Assembly: GCF_964340395.1 (NCBI RefSeq)
Contig: NC_135562.1
Span: 21,495,892 to 21,559,891 of the forward strand
DNA length: 64,000 bases
Direction of reading: 5' to 3'
DNA from: Glandiceps talaboti
Lineage: Eukaryota > Hemichordata > Enteropneusta > Spengelidae
Shown: in pieces, positions 24,401 through 39,748 of the stretch
Layout of the letters: each line of letters opens with the position of its first letter
Position numbering within the stretch: the stretch's first letter is position 1
Notes under the pieces: generated by a model
What the model saw: the letters and a program-made list of their open reading frames with translations, nothing else
The model's database searches: none
Told to the model about the DNA's origin: nothing
Position numbers and translations under genes: made by a program

Positions 24401-27400
24401 TCAGGTTACAGGAGATATCTTATAGGTATGTGAAGTCAGGTTACAGGAGATATCTTATAGGTATGTGAAGTCAGGTTACAGGAGATATCTTATAGGTATG
24501 TGAAGTCAGGTTACAGGAGATATCTTAGGTATGTGAAGTCAGGTTACAAGAGATATCTTATAGGTATGTGAAGTCAGGTTACAGGAGATATCTTATAGGT
24601 ATGTGAAGTCAGGTTACAGGAGATATCTTATAGGTATGTGAAGTCAGGTTACAAGAGATATCTTATAGGTATGTGAAGTCAGGTTACAGGAGATATCTTA
24701 TAGGTATGTGAAGTCAGGTTACAGGAGATATCTTATAGGTATGTGAAGTCAGGTTACAGGAGATATCTTATAGGTATGTGATGTCAGGTTACAGGAGATA
24801 TCTTATAGGTATGTGAAGTCAGGTTACAGGAGATATCTTACAGGTATGTGAAGTCAGGTTACAGGAGATATCTTATAGGTATGTGATGTCAGGTTACAGG
24901 AGATATCTTATAGGTATGTGAAGTCAGGTTACAGGAGATATCTTATAGGTATGTGAAGTCAGGTTACAAGAGATATCTTATAGGTATGTGAAGTCAGGTT
25001 ACAGGAGATATCTTACAGGTATGTGAAGTCAGGTTACAGGAGATATCTTACAGGTATGTGAAGTCAGGTTACAGGAGATATCTTATAGGTATGTGAAGTC
25101 AGGTTACAGGAGATATCTTATAGGTATGTGAAGTCAGGTTACAGGAGATATCTTATAGGTATGTGAAGTCAGGTTACAGGAGATATCTTATAGGTATGTG
25201 AAGTCAGGTTACAGGAGATATCTTATAGGTATGTGAAGTCAGGTTACAGGAGATATCTTACAGGTATGTGAAGTCAGGTTACAGGAGATATCTTATAGGT
25301 ATGTGAAGTCAGGTTACAGGAGATATCTTATAGGTATGTGAAGTCAGGTTACAGGAGATATCTTATAGGTATGTGAAGTCAGGTTACAGGAGATATCTTA
25401 TAGGTATGTGATGTCAGGTTACAGGAGATATCTTATAGGTATGTGAAGTCAGGTTACAGGAGATATCTTACAGGTATGTGAAGTCAGGTTACAGGAGATA
25501 TCTTACAGGTATGTGAAGTCAGGTTACAGGAGATATCTTATAGGTATGTGAAGTCAGGTTACAGGAGATATCTTATAGGTATGTGAAGTCAGGTTACAGG
25601 AGATATCTTATAGGTATGTGAAGTCAGGTTACAGGAGATATCTTATAGGTATGTGAAGTCAGGTTACAGGAGATATCTTACAGGTATGTGAAGTCAGGTT
25701 ACAGGAGATATCTTATAGGTATGTGATGTCAGGTTACAGGAGATATCTTATAGGTATGTGAAGTCAGGTTACAGGAGATATCTTATAGGTATGTGAAGTC
25801 AGGTTACAAGAGATATCTTATAGGTATGTGAAGTCAGGTTACAGGAGATATCTTACAGGTATGTGAAGTCAGGTTACAGGAGATATCTTACAGGTATGTG
25901 AAGTCAGGTTACAGGAGATATCTTATAGGTATGTGAAGTCAGGTTACAGGAGATATCTTATAGGTATGTGAAGTCAGGTTACAGGAGATATCTTATAGGT
26001 ATGTGAAGTCAGGTTACAGGAGATATCTTATAGGTATGTGAAGTCAGGTTACAGGAGATATCTTATAGGTATGTGAAGTCAGGTTACAGGAGATATCTTA
26101 CAGGTATGTGAAGTCAGGTTACAGGAGATATCTTATAGGTATGTGAAGTCAGGTTACAGGAGATATCTTATAGGTATGTGAAGTCAGGTTACAGGAGATA
26201 TCTTATAGGTATGTGAAGTCAGGTTACAGGAGATATCTTATAGGTATGTGATGTCAGGTTACAGGAGATATCTTATAGGTATGTGAAGTCAGGTTACAGG
26301 AGATATCTTACAGGTATGTGAAGTCAGGTTACAGGAGATATCTTACAGGTATGTGAAGTCAGGTTACAGGAGATATCTTATAGGTATGTGAAGTCAGGTT
26401 ACAGGAGATATCTTATAGGTATGTGAAGTCAGGTTACAGGAGATGTCTTATAGGTATGTGTATAGGTATGTCAGGACACTTTCAGTAAGTTTTCAGGATG
26501 TGTTCTTAACATGGACACCAACCCAGCTTACCTGAGGTAGGTGTTGTCTTGTATTGTGTAAACTAAGGTGGCTGTATTTGCAAATCAAACCATCTGAGTT
26601 TAACCATAATTATGGATGTTTTGATGTCCTACAGATTTACCAGCCAGTTAAAAGACAGATGAGACCAAAACCTGTCAACAATACATCGGAAGACTATGGT
26701 GTGACAAGTATGACTGCCAAGAGGATACTAGATACACTGGAGAAGATGTCAACACCGTTATCTGATGCCAGGAGAATACCTCTAATGCCATCTTCAACAC
26801 CATTATCATTTACAGTAAGTATACAGTACTAACAGCAATTTGTGTACGCCTTGTTGACATTCCAACTTGACAGCACTATATCTGAAGCTTTTGTAACATC
26901 TTTGTCACTTATTATCAGTAATTTTAAAGTCTTAGTAGTGGTTATTCAGCCAAGCTTCTCAGTAGTGGTTATTCAGCTAAGCATCTTAGTAGTGGTTATT
27001 CAGCTAAGCATCTTAGTAGTGGTTATTCAGCTAAGCTTCTCAGTAGTGGTTATTCAGCTAAGCTTCTTAGTAGTGGTTATTCAGCCTAGCTTCTCAGTAG
27101 TGGTTATTCAGCCAGGCTTCTCAGTAGTGGTTATTCAGCCTAGCTTCTCAGTAGTGGTTATTCAGCTAAGCATCTTAGTAGTGGTTATTCAGCTAAGCAT
27201 CTTAGTAGTGGTTATTCAGCTAAGCTTCTCAGTAGTGGTTATTCAGCTAAGCTTCTTAGTAGTGGTTATTCAGCCTAGCTTCTCAGTAGTGGTTATTCAG
27301 CCAGGCTTCTCAGTAGTGGTTATTCAGCCTAGCTTCTCAGTAGTGGTTATTCAGCTAAGCTTCTCAGTAGTGGTTATTCAGCCAGGCTTCTCAGTAGTGG

Positions 27401-29116
27401 TTATTCAGCTAAGCTTCTCAGTAATGGTTATTCAGCTAAGCTTCTCAGTAGTGGTTATTCAGCTAAGCTTCTCAGTAGTGGTTATTCAGCTAAGCTTCTC
27501 AGTAGTGGTTATTCAGCCAGGCTTCTCAGTAGTGGTTATTCAGCCTAGCTTCTCAGTAGTGGTTATTCAGCTAAGCTTCTCAGTAGTGGTTATTCAGCTA
27601 AGCTTCTCAGTAGTGGTTATTCAGCCAGGCTTCTCAGTCTTGCAAATGACTGTAGCAGAAAGTCCACCCTCAAGGATTTGGTCAACCTTTTTGACAATTC
27701 CAGTGTCACTCTTCTTCAAACTCTGTCTGTAAGTAAACTTGAAAATATGGGTAGCACTCAAATTTTTATCTCTGACTATGTTTGTATCTTGCTACAGCCC
27801 TCTGGTAGAAGTATTGGTAGAAGTAGAACACCAGGGGGTAGCTTTCTGGCATCAAGAGGTGCAGAAGCCAGTACTAGGATGATACCACCAGTGTATGGGT
27901 TGAAGAACCCTGTATCTGCTATGATAGCCAAGAACAGACAACCAGCAGCAACTTTAAGCAAACCTCCAGATCAAAAGGTAAGATAGATGTTATCAGGGTT
28001 TGAGATAATACCTAGTAACCAGCAAGTAATGGCCACATACTGTAATATTCATTTTGAACATTTTACATCCCATGGCACTAAACAGTGTCACATGTCAGTT
28101 GTCAGAAAGACAAAAGATTGTATAGTTTGACCACTAGGAGTGCTGTTCATAAGCAGCCTGTGGACCAGACATGAGGGTATTATTTGTACAACGGGTACAT
28201 TTTCATATTCAGTCAATTTGACCACATCTGGATAATTTAACACAATCAATGTAATGTGAGCATCATGTGACTTAATTAAGATAATATATGCATCATGTGA
28301 CAATCTACTGTAGGTGTAATAGACAACTTATTTAACCAATCAGCTGCTCTGGATATTATCCATGACAAATAAGTTCAAAAAAAGAAACAGTCAAAAATGT
28401 ATGCAAATATATCTAGGAACATGACCACGCCCATAGCGACAGCTAAATGATCGCGTATATTACAAAGATAGCAACATGGTTGGATAGGCAACTGAATAGT
28501 CATTCAGCAAATGAACACCTATTGTTAGCATGGACTACCATATGGATAAACATTTTTAAAAACTGTACAGTTGTGCTACAACTCCATTGGCGGTATTTTT
28601 ATCACATAGTATATACGGCGCACATGCATACTAGTCATTGAGCCGCTATGCAGCAGCTTTGCTGCCACTGTGTGAGCTACTAAATTTGAATTACTCAGTT
28701 CACAATCTGTATGTTTGACAGGTTAACCATCCAACCTGCTACTGAGGCTATTTGTTCCCATATTACCTTGTCATTCAAGTATAACTTAGTTTGGGTAGTA
28801 GTAATAGTCACATACACACACCAACTGTAATTTAGTTTGGGTGTACTGTAGTACAAAATCATATCAGTCCATCTGACCATTTATGAACAATGACTCTCTG
28901 CTTTACAGGTTCCTTCTAGCACTTCCACGGTTTCTTCAAAAGAATCTGAAAGGCCTTCAGTGTAAGTATATGAGTAAAAAACTTGTTTCTGAATGTAACA
29001 ATAGTATGAAGAACTGACGGTAGTGTTTTCATGTCATACAACTAGAGGCTTACAAAATATATTTAGAATAGCCAGTTTAAAAATAATATAACATTCAAAT
29101 GAACCTAATTTTTATT

Positions 29117-29189
<73 letters not shown>

Positions 29190-32100
29190 TGTGTGTGTGT
29201 GTGAGTGAGTGTGTGTCTGTACCTGTGTGTCGGTGTGTGTCTATGTCTGTGTGTGTCAGCGTGTGTGTGTGAGTGAGTGTCAATATCAGTGTGTGTCTGT
29301 CTGTGTGTGTGTGTGTGTCTGTGTCAGTATGTCTGTGTGTGTATGTGTCTGTGTGAGTGTGTGTCTGTGTCTGTGTCTGTGTTTGCCAAGGTTACAGAGT
29401 CCAGATAACTGTAATAGTCAACAAATGTGGTTCAACCTTGACTAGATTTCCATACCTTTTACTTAGATTTTAATTTTAATTGGGAAATCTAAAAAGTTAC
29501 CTCAGGAGAACTGATAGAGTTACGTACTTTAACACCTTTATTATGAGACCTAGTTTGGTTTAGGATTATAAGTAATGTATGAAAAACACTCCTCTGGCCG
29601 AACTAAAACAAAAGACTGATCCAATGTAATCCCTATAACTCCACTGATCCTGTGTAATCCCTATAACTCCACTGATCCTGTGTAATCCCTATAACTCCAC
29701 TGATCCTCTGTAATCCGTACAATTCCACTGATCCTGTGTAATCCCTATAACTCCACTGATCCTCTGTAATCCCTACAACTCCACTGATCCTGTGTAATCC
29801 CTATAACTCCACTGATCCTGTGTAATCCCTATAACTCCACTGATCCTGTGTAATCCCTATAACTCCACTGATCCTGTGTAATCCCTATAACTCCACTGAT
29901 CCTGTGTAATCCCTATAACTCCACTGATCCTGTGTAATCCCTATAACTCCACTGATCCTGTGTAATCCCTATAACTCCACTGATCCTGTGTAATCCCTAT
30001 AACTCCACTGATCCTGTGTAATCCCTATAACTCCACTGATCCTGTGTAATCCCTATAACTCCACTGATCCTGTGTAATCCCTATAACTCCACTGATCCTC
30101 TGTAATCCGTACAACTCCACTGATCCTGTGTAATCCCTATAACTCCACTGATCCTCTGTAATCCGTACAACTCCACTGATCCTGTGTAATCCCTATAACT
30201 CCACTGATCCTCTGTAATCCCTACAACTCCACTGATCCTGTGTAATCCCTATAACTCCACTGATCCTGTGTAATCCCTATAACTCCACTGATCCTGTGTA
30301 ATCCCTATAACTCCACTGATCCTGTGTAATCCCTATAACTCCACTGATCCTGTGTAATCCCTATAACTCCACTGATCCTGTGTAATCCCTATAACTCCAC
30401 TGATCCTCTGTAATCCCTACAACTCCACTGATCCTGTGTAATCCCTATAACTCCACTGATCCTGTGTAATCCCTATAACTCCACTGATCCTGTGTAATCC
30501 CTATAACTCCACTGATCCTCTGTAATCCCTACAACTCCACTGATCCTGTGTAATCCCTATAACTCCACTGATCCTGTGTAATCCCTATAACTCCACTGAT
30601 CCTCTGTAATCCCTACAACTCCAATGATCCTCTGTAATCCCTACAACTCCACTGATCCTGTGTAATCCCTACAACTCCACTGATCCTCTGTAATCCCTAC
30701 AACTCCACTGATCCTGTGTAATCCCTATAACTCCACTGATCCTGTGTAATCCCTATAACTCCACTGATCCTGTGTAATCCCTATAACTCCACTGATCCTG
30801 TGTAATCCCTATAACTCCACTGATCCTGTGTAATCCCTATAACTCCACTGATCCTGTGTAATCCCTATAACTCCACTGATCCTGTGTAATCCCTATAACT
30901 CCACTGATCCTGTGTAATCCTTATAACTCCACTGATCCTGTGTAATCCCTATAACTCCACTGATCCTGTGTAATCCCTATAACTCCACTGATCCTCTGTA
31001 ATCCCTATAAATCCACTGATAAGATAATACTAAGGTGAGAGAACCTGGCATTGAAACTTTGGCATTTAACTTAACCTGTGACTGTTTTCCTGTACAGGTT
31101 TGGTTTTACTGCTCCGTCAACATCTACTTCAACTATCGTATCACCACCTTCCAGTGTACCAGTAGAGACAACTGTGTCTAGAAGTGGTGGAAAGATGAAA
31201 ACTAAAAGTAGAAGTAACCTCCACTATTCAGCTGCAGCTGATGATATGGATCAGGTAATGTAATCACATGTGTAGACTTGCTATAGCTGATGATATATGG
31301 ATCAGGTGATGTAATCACATGTGTAGACTTGCTACAGCTGATGATATATGGATCAGGTAATGTAATCACATGTGTAGACTTGCTATAGCTAATGATATAT
31401 GGATCAGTTAATGTAATCACATGTGTAGACTTGCTACAGCTGATGATATATGGATCAGGTAATGTAATCACATGTGTAGACTTGCTGTAGCTGATGATAT
31501 ATGGATCAGGTAATGTAATCACACGTAGACTTGCTGTAGCTGATGATATATGGATCAGGTAATGTAATCACATGTAGACTTGCTATAGCTGATGATATAT
31601 GGATCAGGTAATGTAATCACATGTGTAGACTTGCTATAGCTGATGATATATGGATCAGGTAATGTTATCACATGTGTAGACTTGCTATAGCTGATGATAT
31701 ATGGATCAGGTAATGTAATCACACATGTAGACTTGCTAATAGCTGATGATATATGGATCAGGTAATGTAATCACATGTGTAGACTTGCTATAGCTGATGA
31801 TATATGGATCAGGTAATGTAATCACACGTGTAGACTTGCTATAGCTGATGATATATGGATCAGGTAATGTAATCACATGTGTAGACTTGCTATAGCTGAT
31901 GATATATGGATCAGGTAATGTAATCACATGTGTAGACTTGCTATAGCTGATGATATATGGATCAGGTAATGTAATCACATGTGTAGACTTGCTATAGCTG
32001 ATGATATATGGATCAGGTAATGTAATCACACATGTAGACTTGCTATAGCTGATGATATATGGATCAGGTAATGTAATCACATGTGTAGACTTGCTATAGC

Positions 32101-35100
32101 TAATGATATATGGATCAGGTAATGTAATCACATGTGTAGACTTGCTATAGCTGATGATATATGGATCAGGTAATGTAATCACACGTGTAGACTTGCTACA
32201 GCTGATGATATATGGATCAGGTAATGTAATCACACATGTAGACTTGCTAATAGCTGATGATATATGGATCAGGTAATGTAATCACATGTGTAGACTTGCT
32301 ATAGCTGATGATATATGGATCAGGTAATGTAATCACATGTGTAGACTTGCTACAGCTGATGGTATATAGATCAGGTAATGTAATCACATGTGTAGACTTG
32401 CTATAGCTGATGATATATGGATCAGGTAATGTAATCACACGTGTAGACTTGCTATAGCTGATGATATATGGATCAGGTAATGTAATCACACGTGTAGACT
32501 TGCTACAGCTGATGATATATGGATCAGGTAATGTAATCACATGTGTAGACTTGCTACAGCTGATGATATATGGATCAGGTAATGTAATCACACGTGTAGA
32601 CTTGCTACAGCTGATGATATATGGATCAGGTAATGTAATCACATGTGTAGACTTGCTATAGCTGATGGTATATGGATCAGGTAATGTAATCACATGTGTA
32701 GACTTGCTATAGCTAATGATATATGGATCAGGTAATGTAATCACATGTGTAGACTTGCTATAGCTAATGATATATGGATCAGGTAATGTAATCACATGTG
32801 TAGACTTGCTATAGCTGATGGTATATGGATCAGGTAATGTAATCACATGTGTAGACTTGCTATAGCTAATGATATATGGATCAGGTAATGTAATCACATG
32901 TGTAGACTTGCTACAGCTAATGATATATGGATCAGGTAATGTAATCACACGTGTAGACTTGCTATAGCTGATGATATATGGATCAGGTAATGTAATCACA
33001 CGTGTAGACTTGCTACAGCTGATGATATATGGATCAGGTAATGTAATCACATGTGTAGACTTGCTACAGCTGATGATATATGGATCAGGTAATGTAATCA
33101 CACGTGTAGACTTGCTACAGCTGATGATATATGGATCAGGTAATGTAATCACATGTGTAGACTTGCTATAGCTGATGGTATATGGATCAGGTAATGTAAT
33201 CACATGTGTAGACTTGCTATAGCTAATGATATATGGATCAGGTAATGTAATCACATGTGTAGACTTGCTATAGCTAATGATATATGGATCAGGTAATGTA
33301 ATCACATGTGTAGACTTGCTATAGCTGATGGTATATGGATCAGGTAATGTAATTACATGTGTAGACTTGCTATAGCTAATGATATATGGATCAGGTAATG
33401 TAATCACATGTGTAGACTTGCTATAGCTGATGGTATATGGATCAGGTAATGTAATTACATGTGTAGACTTGCTATAGCTAATGATATATGGATCAGGTAA
33501 TGTAATCACATGTGTAGACTTGCTATAGCTGATGATATATGGATCAGGTAATGTAATCACATGTGTAGACTTGCTATAGCTGATGATGTATGGATCAGGT
33601 AATGTAATCACACGTGTAGACTTGCTATAGCTGATGATATATGGCTGATCAATATCATCAGCTGTGTTATAAAATGTTTGTTTTTTAAAAGAAAGAAACA
33701 AAGAAAAAAAACCCATAAAAATCCAGCTGTGTTGTTTTGTGTGAAATAGTAACCTGAATGAGTGATTACAAAATAGTCAGGTGAATGACATGTATAGCCA
33801 TTGGGAGACTACTAGTCAGGTGAATGTGTATAGCCATTGGGAGACTACTAGTCAGGTAAATGACATGTATAGCCATTGGGAGACTAACTAGTACTAGTAA
33901 CTGGGGGGAAAAATTGTGATAAAGAGGTTAAAAGAGAGTCAATAAACATGTTCCTAACTGTGTTTCCTCTAATAAAAGACAAAATCTTTGTTGTTGGTGT
34001 CACGTTTGATTTCAGTTCTAGAAATTGTTCACATCCAGTTGATGTTAGGTCTTGATTCTTAATATGTAATATTAGTTGTGCTACAGTGCTATTGGCAATA
34101 CTCATGAATGTAATGTAATTTACAATATTGCAAACTTTGTTGATGTTTCTTTAGGTGGAGCAGCCAGATCTACCAACAGCCGTACCTCTCCCTCTCCTAA
34201 CTACCAAGCCTTTACCTTCCTTTGACTTCCAAATCCCCAAAGTAGCAGGATCTTCATTAACGTTTACCACTAGCAGTATGTCTAAACCGGTCACATCAAC
34301 ACCAAGGACTTCTTCAATCCAACCGGAATCGTCTTTTAAGTTTTCATCTCCCATTGTAAAGGAACCAGCTAATGATGTGAAATGTGATTCACAAGAATCT
34401 TCTCAGGTACGTTACGTTGTTAGGGGCAACTTGAAATGGAAAAGATACAGTAGTACAGCAGTACAGAGCTGGCATTGAGAACATTAAGAGGGAGATGACA
34501 TATTAGGCGTTGCTTGGCAACTGTGGTTGAACATGTGATCCACTACATCTATTGTTCTAATTGTGTTATATAACACTACAATCAGTTGAAAATAGTTTAA
34601 CAGTTGTCTACCAAGGCCTGTCTATTAATTTGGCCTACATTTTGATTGATGCAAATTCCATACTGAGTGAAAGTGAATGAAACCAACTATTTTAGCTCAT
34701 TTTATCATCAAAGTATTTTACTATTTATTTAACATGGTGAATTCAGAAATCTCATTTGTAGGATAAAAACCTGAATCTTCTCAGGTAGGTTGTTAGGGGT
34801 AACATTAAAAGATGCATGGACCTTTGGATAAAATATATTAATTCCCAATGAATGTATGTATGTTATTGTCTAAATGCCGTCCGAGTCTGTGTACTGGGAT
34901 GGGTTGTGTGGGTGTTCATTTGAACTGCTCTGACATCATTGTTGCTAGCTAATTTACAGTGTTCATTTGAACTGCTCTGACATTGTTACTAGCTAATTTA
35001 GTGTTCATTTGAACTGCTCTGACATCATTGTTGCTAGCTAATTTATAGTGTTCATTTGAACTGCTCTGACATCATTGTTGCTAGCTAATTTAGTGTTCAT

Positions 35101-38100
35101 TTGAACTGCTCTGACATCATTGTTGCTAGCTAATTTATAGTGTTCATTTGAACTGCTCTGACGTCATTGTTGCTAGCTAATTTATAGTGTTCATTTGAAC
35201 TGCTCTGACATCATTGTTGCTAGCTAATCAACAGTTCATTTGAACTGCTCAGACATCATTGTTGCTAGCTAATTAACAGTTCATTTGAACTGCCCTGACA
35301 TCATTGTTGCTAGCTAATTTATAGTGTTCATTTGAACTGCTCTGACATCATTGTTGCTAGCTAATTTATAGTGTTCATTTGAACTGCTCTGACATCATTG
35401 TTGCTAGCTAAATCATGGGACCCTAAAGCTAATCACAATCAGAAGAAAATTGTGTATATAATTAAAGTGTGATGCGAATAAATAACTTTGATTTGTTAGC
35501 AGACAACATTCCAGTTCAGTGCACCCAAACCAACACCTGTAGTTGATAACAACATGAAGACCAGTAGTCTATTTGCTGTCCAGGACACATCACCATTGTC
35601 TGCCAAACCTGTAATACATAAAGCCAAGGTGGAAGAGGAAAGTTTTAGTGGTGGTATGAAACCAGCCAAAGAATTGAAATCTGGTAGCTGTTTAGAGGTC
35701 TTTGGATTATGTAAGTGTTCTCACTTTGTTTTCTCCAGTAATTAATTTCTCACCAATATACCATATTCTGATCACCCACCATGTTGTCATTCTGGTCACC
35801 CACCGTGTTGTCATTCTGATCACCAACCGTGTTGTCATTCTGATCACCCACCGTGTTGTCATTCTGGTCACCCACCGTGTTGTCATTCTGATCACCCACT
35901 GTGTTGTCATTCTGATCACCCACTGTTGTCATTCTGATCACCAACCGTGTTGTCATTCTGATCACCCACTGTGTTGTCATTCTGATCACCAACCGTGTTG
36001 TCATTCTGATCACCAACCGTGTTGTCATTCTGATCACCCACCGTGTTGTCATTCTGGTCACATACCGTGTTGTCATTCTGGTCACCCACCGTGTTGTCAT
36101 TCTGGTCACCCACCGTGTTGTCATTCTGGTCACCCACCGTGTTGTCATTCTGGTCACCCACCGTGTTGTCATTCTGATCACCCACTGTGTTGTCATTCTG
36201 ATCACCCACTGTTGTCATTCTGATCACCAACCGTGTTGTCATTCTGATCACCAACTGTGTTGTCATTCTGATCACCAACTGTGTTGTCATTCTGATCACC
36301 AACCGTGTTGTCATTCTGATCACCCACTGTGTTGTCATTCTGGTCACATACCGTGTTGTCATTCTGGTCACCCACCGTGTTGTCATTCTGGTCACCCACC
36401 GTGTTGTCATTCTGGTCATATACCGTGTTGTCATTCTGGTCACCCACCGTGTTGTCATTCTGGTCACCCACCGTGTTGTCATTCTGATCACCCACTGTGT
36501 TGTCATTCTGATCACCCACTGTTGTCATTCTGATCACCAACCGTGTTGTCATTCTGATCACCCACTGTGTTGTCATTCTGATCACCAACCGTGTTGTCAT
36601 TCTGATCACCAACCGTGTTGTCATTCTGATCACCAACCGTGTTGTCATTCTGATCACCCACTGTGTTGTCATTCTGATCACCCACTGTGTTGTCATTCTG
36701 ATCTTCCACTGTGTTGTCATTCTGGTCACCCACCGTGTTGTCATTCTGATCACCCACCGTGTTGTCATTCTGATCACCCACCGTGTTGTCATTCTGATCA
36801 TCCACTGTGTTGTCATTCTGGTCACCCACTGTGTTGTCATTCTGGTCACCCACCGTGTTGTCATTCTGATCACCCACTCTGTTGTCATTCTGGTCACCCA
36901 CCGTGTTGTCATTCTGATCACCCACTGTGTTGTCATTCTGGTCACCCACCGTGTTGTCATTCTGATCACCCACTGTGTTGTCATTCTGGTCACCCACCGT
37001 GTTGTCATTCTGATCACCCACTGTGTTGTCATTCTGATCACCCACTGTGTTGTCATTCTGGTCACCCACCGTGTTGTCATTTTGATCACCCACTGTGTTG
37101 TCATTCTGGTCACCCACCGTGTTGTCATTCTGATCACCAACTGTGTTGTCATTCTGATCACCAACCGTGTTGTCATTCTGATCACCCACCGTGTTGTCAT
37201 TCTGGTCATATACCCACTGTGTTGTCATTCTGGTCACCCACCGTGTTGTCATTCTGGTCACATACCCACCGTGTTGTCATTCTGGTCACCCATCTTGTTG
37301 TCATTCTGGTCACATACCCACCGTGTTGTCATTCTGGTCACATACCCACCGTGTTGTCATTCTGGTCACATACCCACCGTGTTGTCATTCTGGTCACATA
37401 CCCACCGTGTTGTCATTCTGGTCACCCACCGTGTTGTCATTCAAAAATGTTCATTAGCTTGGTAGATCAAAGTGGCCAAAGAATACAATCTTTTGTCTTT
37501 CTGATAACTGAAATAAGGCATATCAACAGCATGGTAGTGGTGTGACTCTCATTTCGAGACTACAGAATAGCCTGTAATCCCAACACATTGTCCTAAAGAT
37601 AATACTAGTTGTAACAAGTTAGAGATAAAGTCTTCTCACCTTTCCAGTGAGTGAAAACAACATTGACAATACAAGCAATGGTTTTGATGACTTGCTATAA
37701 TCTAAAGATGAATGAAACAACATTGACAATACAAGCAATGGTTTTGATGACTTGTTATAATCTAAAGATGAATGAAATATTGCATATATAAACCATGAAT
37801 GTCTGACATTGTTTATCAATTTTTTTTCAGTGTCCAATAAAAAGACAAGTGATACATCAAAGAAAGAACCAGAAAAACAAAAGGTATACTAAGGGTTTGG
37901 TATTTACCATTTACATTTTCATTTACTCACACAATCAAAGAGGTAACAGATTTCTACCTCTAGCAGAAACAATGTATAATTATGAAACTCAAAGTTTTAT
38001 TATGTTTCTGCCTTTAACAATTAGAAATCTTATCACTTCATCAGCTTTCTTCTTGGTGAGAAAATCTTAGTAAAACACTAAACATGAACATTACCGTTAA

Positions 38101-39658
38101 GTATATTTCAGTCAGTACAATACCCTATATACATTTCAATATGCAGAAAAAATTAACCCCCCCCCCCCAAAAAAAAAAAATGATCACACTTGATTTTGCC
38201 TGACAAGATAATGAGAGGTTTTATTGATACACAATATATTTATCACTAAAAACAAAAAATATGTTCTTAATTTATAGGCATTCACTGGCTTTGGTCAGAA
38301 AAGTTCAAAATCAGAAGAAATAACCATTATTGATGATGATGAGGATGAGGACAGTAATGATAATAGTGGTAAAGATAAAACAGATAACACTAGTACAGCT
38401 TCAAAACAAACAAATATTTGGGACAAATTCAAACCGTCTTCTGGTTCATGGAACTGCTCAATGTGCATGATAAATAATACATCAAACAATGCCAAATGCA
38501 TTGCATGTGGAGAAGCCAAACCTGGTGCCCAACCTCAGACACAGAGTTCACAGTTCAAGTTTGGAGCTGGTACAACAACAACAACAACAACAACAACATC
38601 GACATGGGGATCACAATTAAAGTCTGCATCAGAGTCCTGGGAGTGTCCAGGATGTCTGGTTCAAAATAAGGTTGATGTTACAAAATGCCCCTGCTGTGGG
38701 GAAAGCAAGCCTGGTGCTATACAGACCTCGTCATCAACATTTGGAATGAACACTTCAAGTGTAGGGAGCCTTGCAGATCAATTTAAACCTGCTTCGGGGT
38801 CCTGGGAATGTAGTGTGTGCTCTGTTCAGAATAATAGCGATGTATCAAAATGTGTTGCATGTGGTGAGGCAAAACCTGGTGCTAAACAGACATCTGCCTC
38901 ATCTCAATTCAGTTTTGGAGCTCCTAGTAACTCATCGTCAACGTCAACATCACAGATTTCATTTGGTTTCCAAGAAAAAAATAACAAAAGTGGTTCTCCT
39001 CAATCCAAGGTAAGGCATTCCAATAACCCATAACTACTGTGATATTATATAATATTTTAATTTAATTTAATTTAATATAATTTGTGTTGTCAGTACACAG
39101 TGTATTGTCTGCAGGGCTTGACAAATAATGACAAATATATTCTTGCCCTCTGGACAAGTAGAAATTAAAAAACACTTGTCCAAATTAGAAAGTACTTGTC
39201 CACAAAATGGATGCTTTTTTGTGTGTAAATTTTATTGACATGTTCTCCCTTTTGATTAGTCTGTGTCGTCAAGTGAGTTGACGTCATGTGACTTCAATTT
39301 GGAGTAAACTCAGGGAAATCTAAACAGATTTATCATTTTTGTGCTGTTCACTTTGAAAGTTTGAACAGGTACTTGAAATGTTACATATATTAAAATGAGC
39401 AAGCAAAGGTTTTAAGATCGGAAAACCATGAGAAATTCTACTTGTCCATTTGACAAATACTTTCTAAAAATCACTTGCCCTGAGTGTTTCAAATCACAAG
39501 TAGCACACCCTTATTTCAAACCTTGGTCTGGCTGTATGGACACAAAAACATGCATGTGAACAGTCACTCAGAAACAACTACACACATATACATAAACAAA
39601 CAGACACACATTCACATGCAGACACACATATATATATACACACATTCATCTCTCTCTT

Positions 39659-39748
<90 letters not shown>

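Noticed and set aside
26842-27732. 296-codon plus-strand frame (VVVIQPSFS repeats)
   Set aside because: 27-bp repeat in intron 6. As part of NUP153 it would need the wrong phase, and the family has nothing like it.
32247-33716. 489-codon minus-strand frame, 17-residue repeats
   Set aside because: The 51-bp array read antisense; the array arises from an exon-intron junction on the other strand.
35702-37261. Several frames of 150-335 codons on both strands
   Set aside because: 24-bp minisatellite; the frames are openness by period only.
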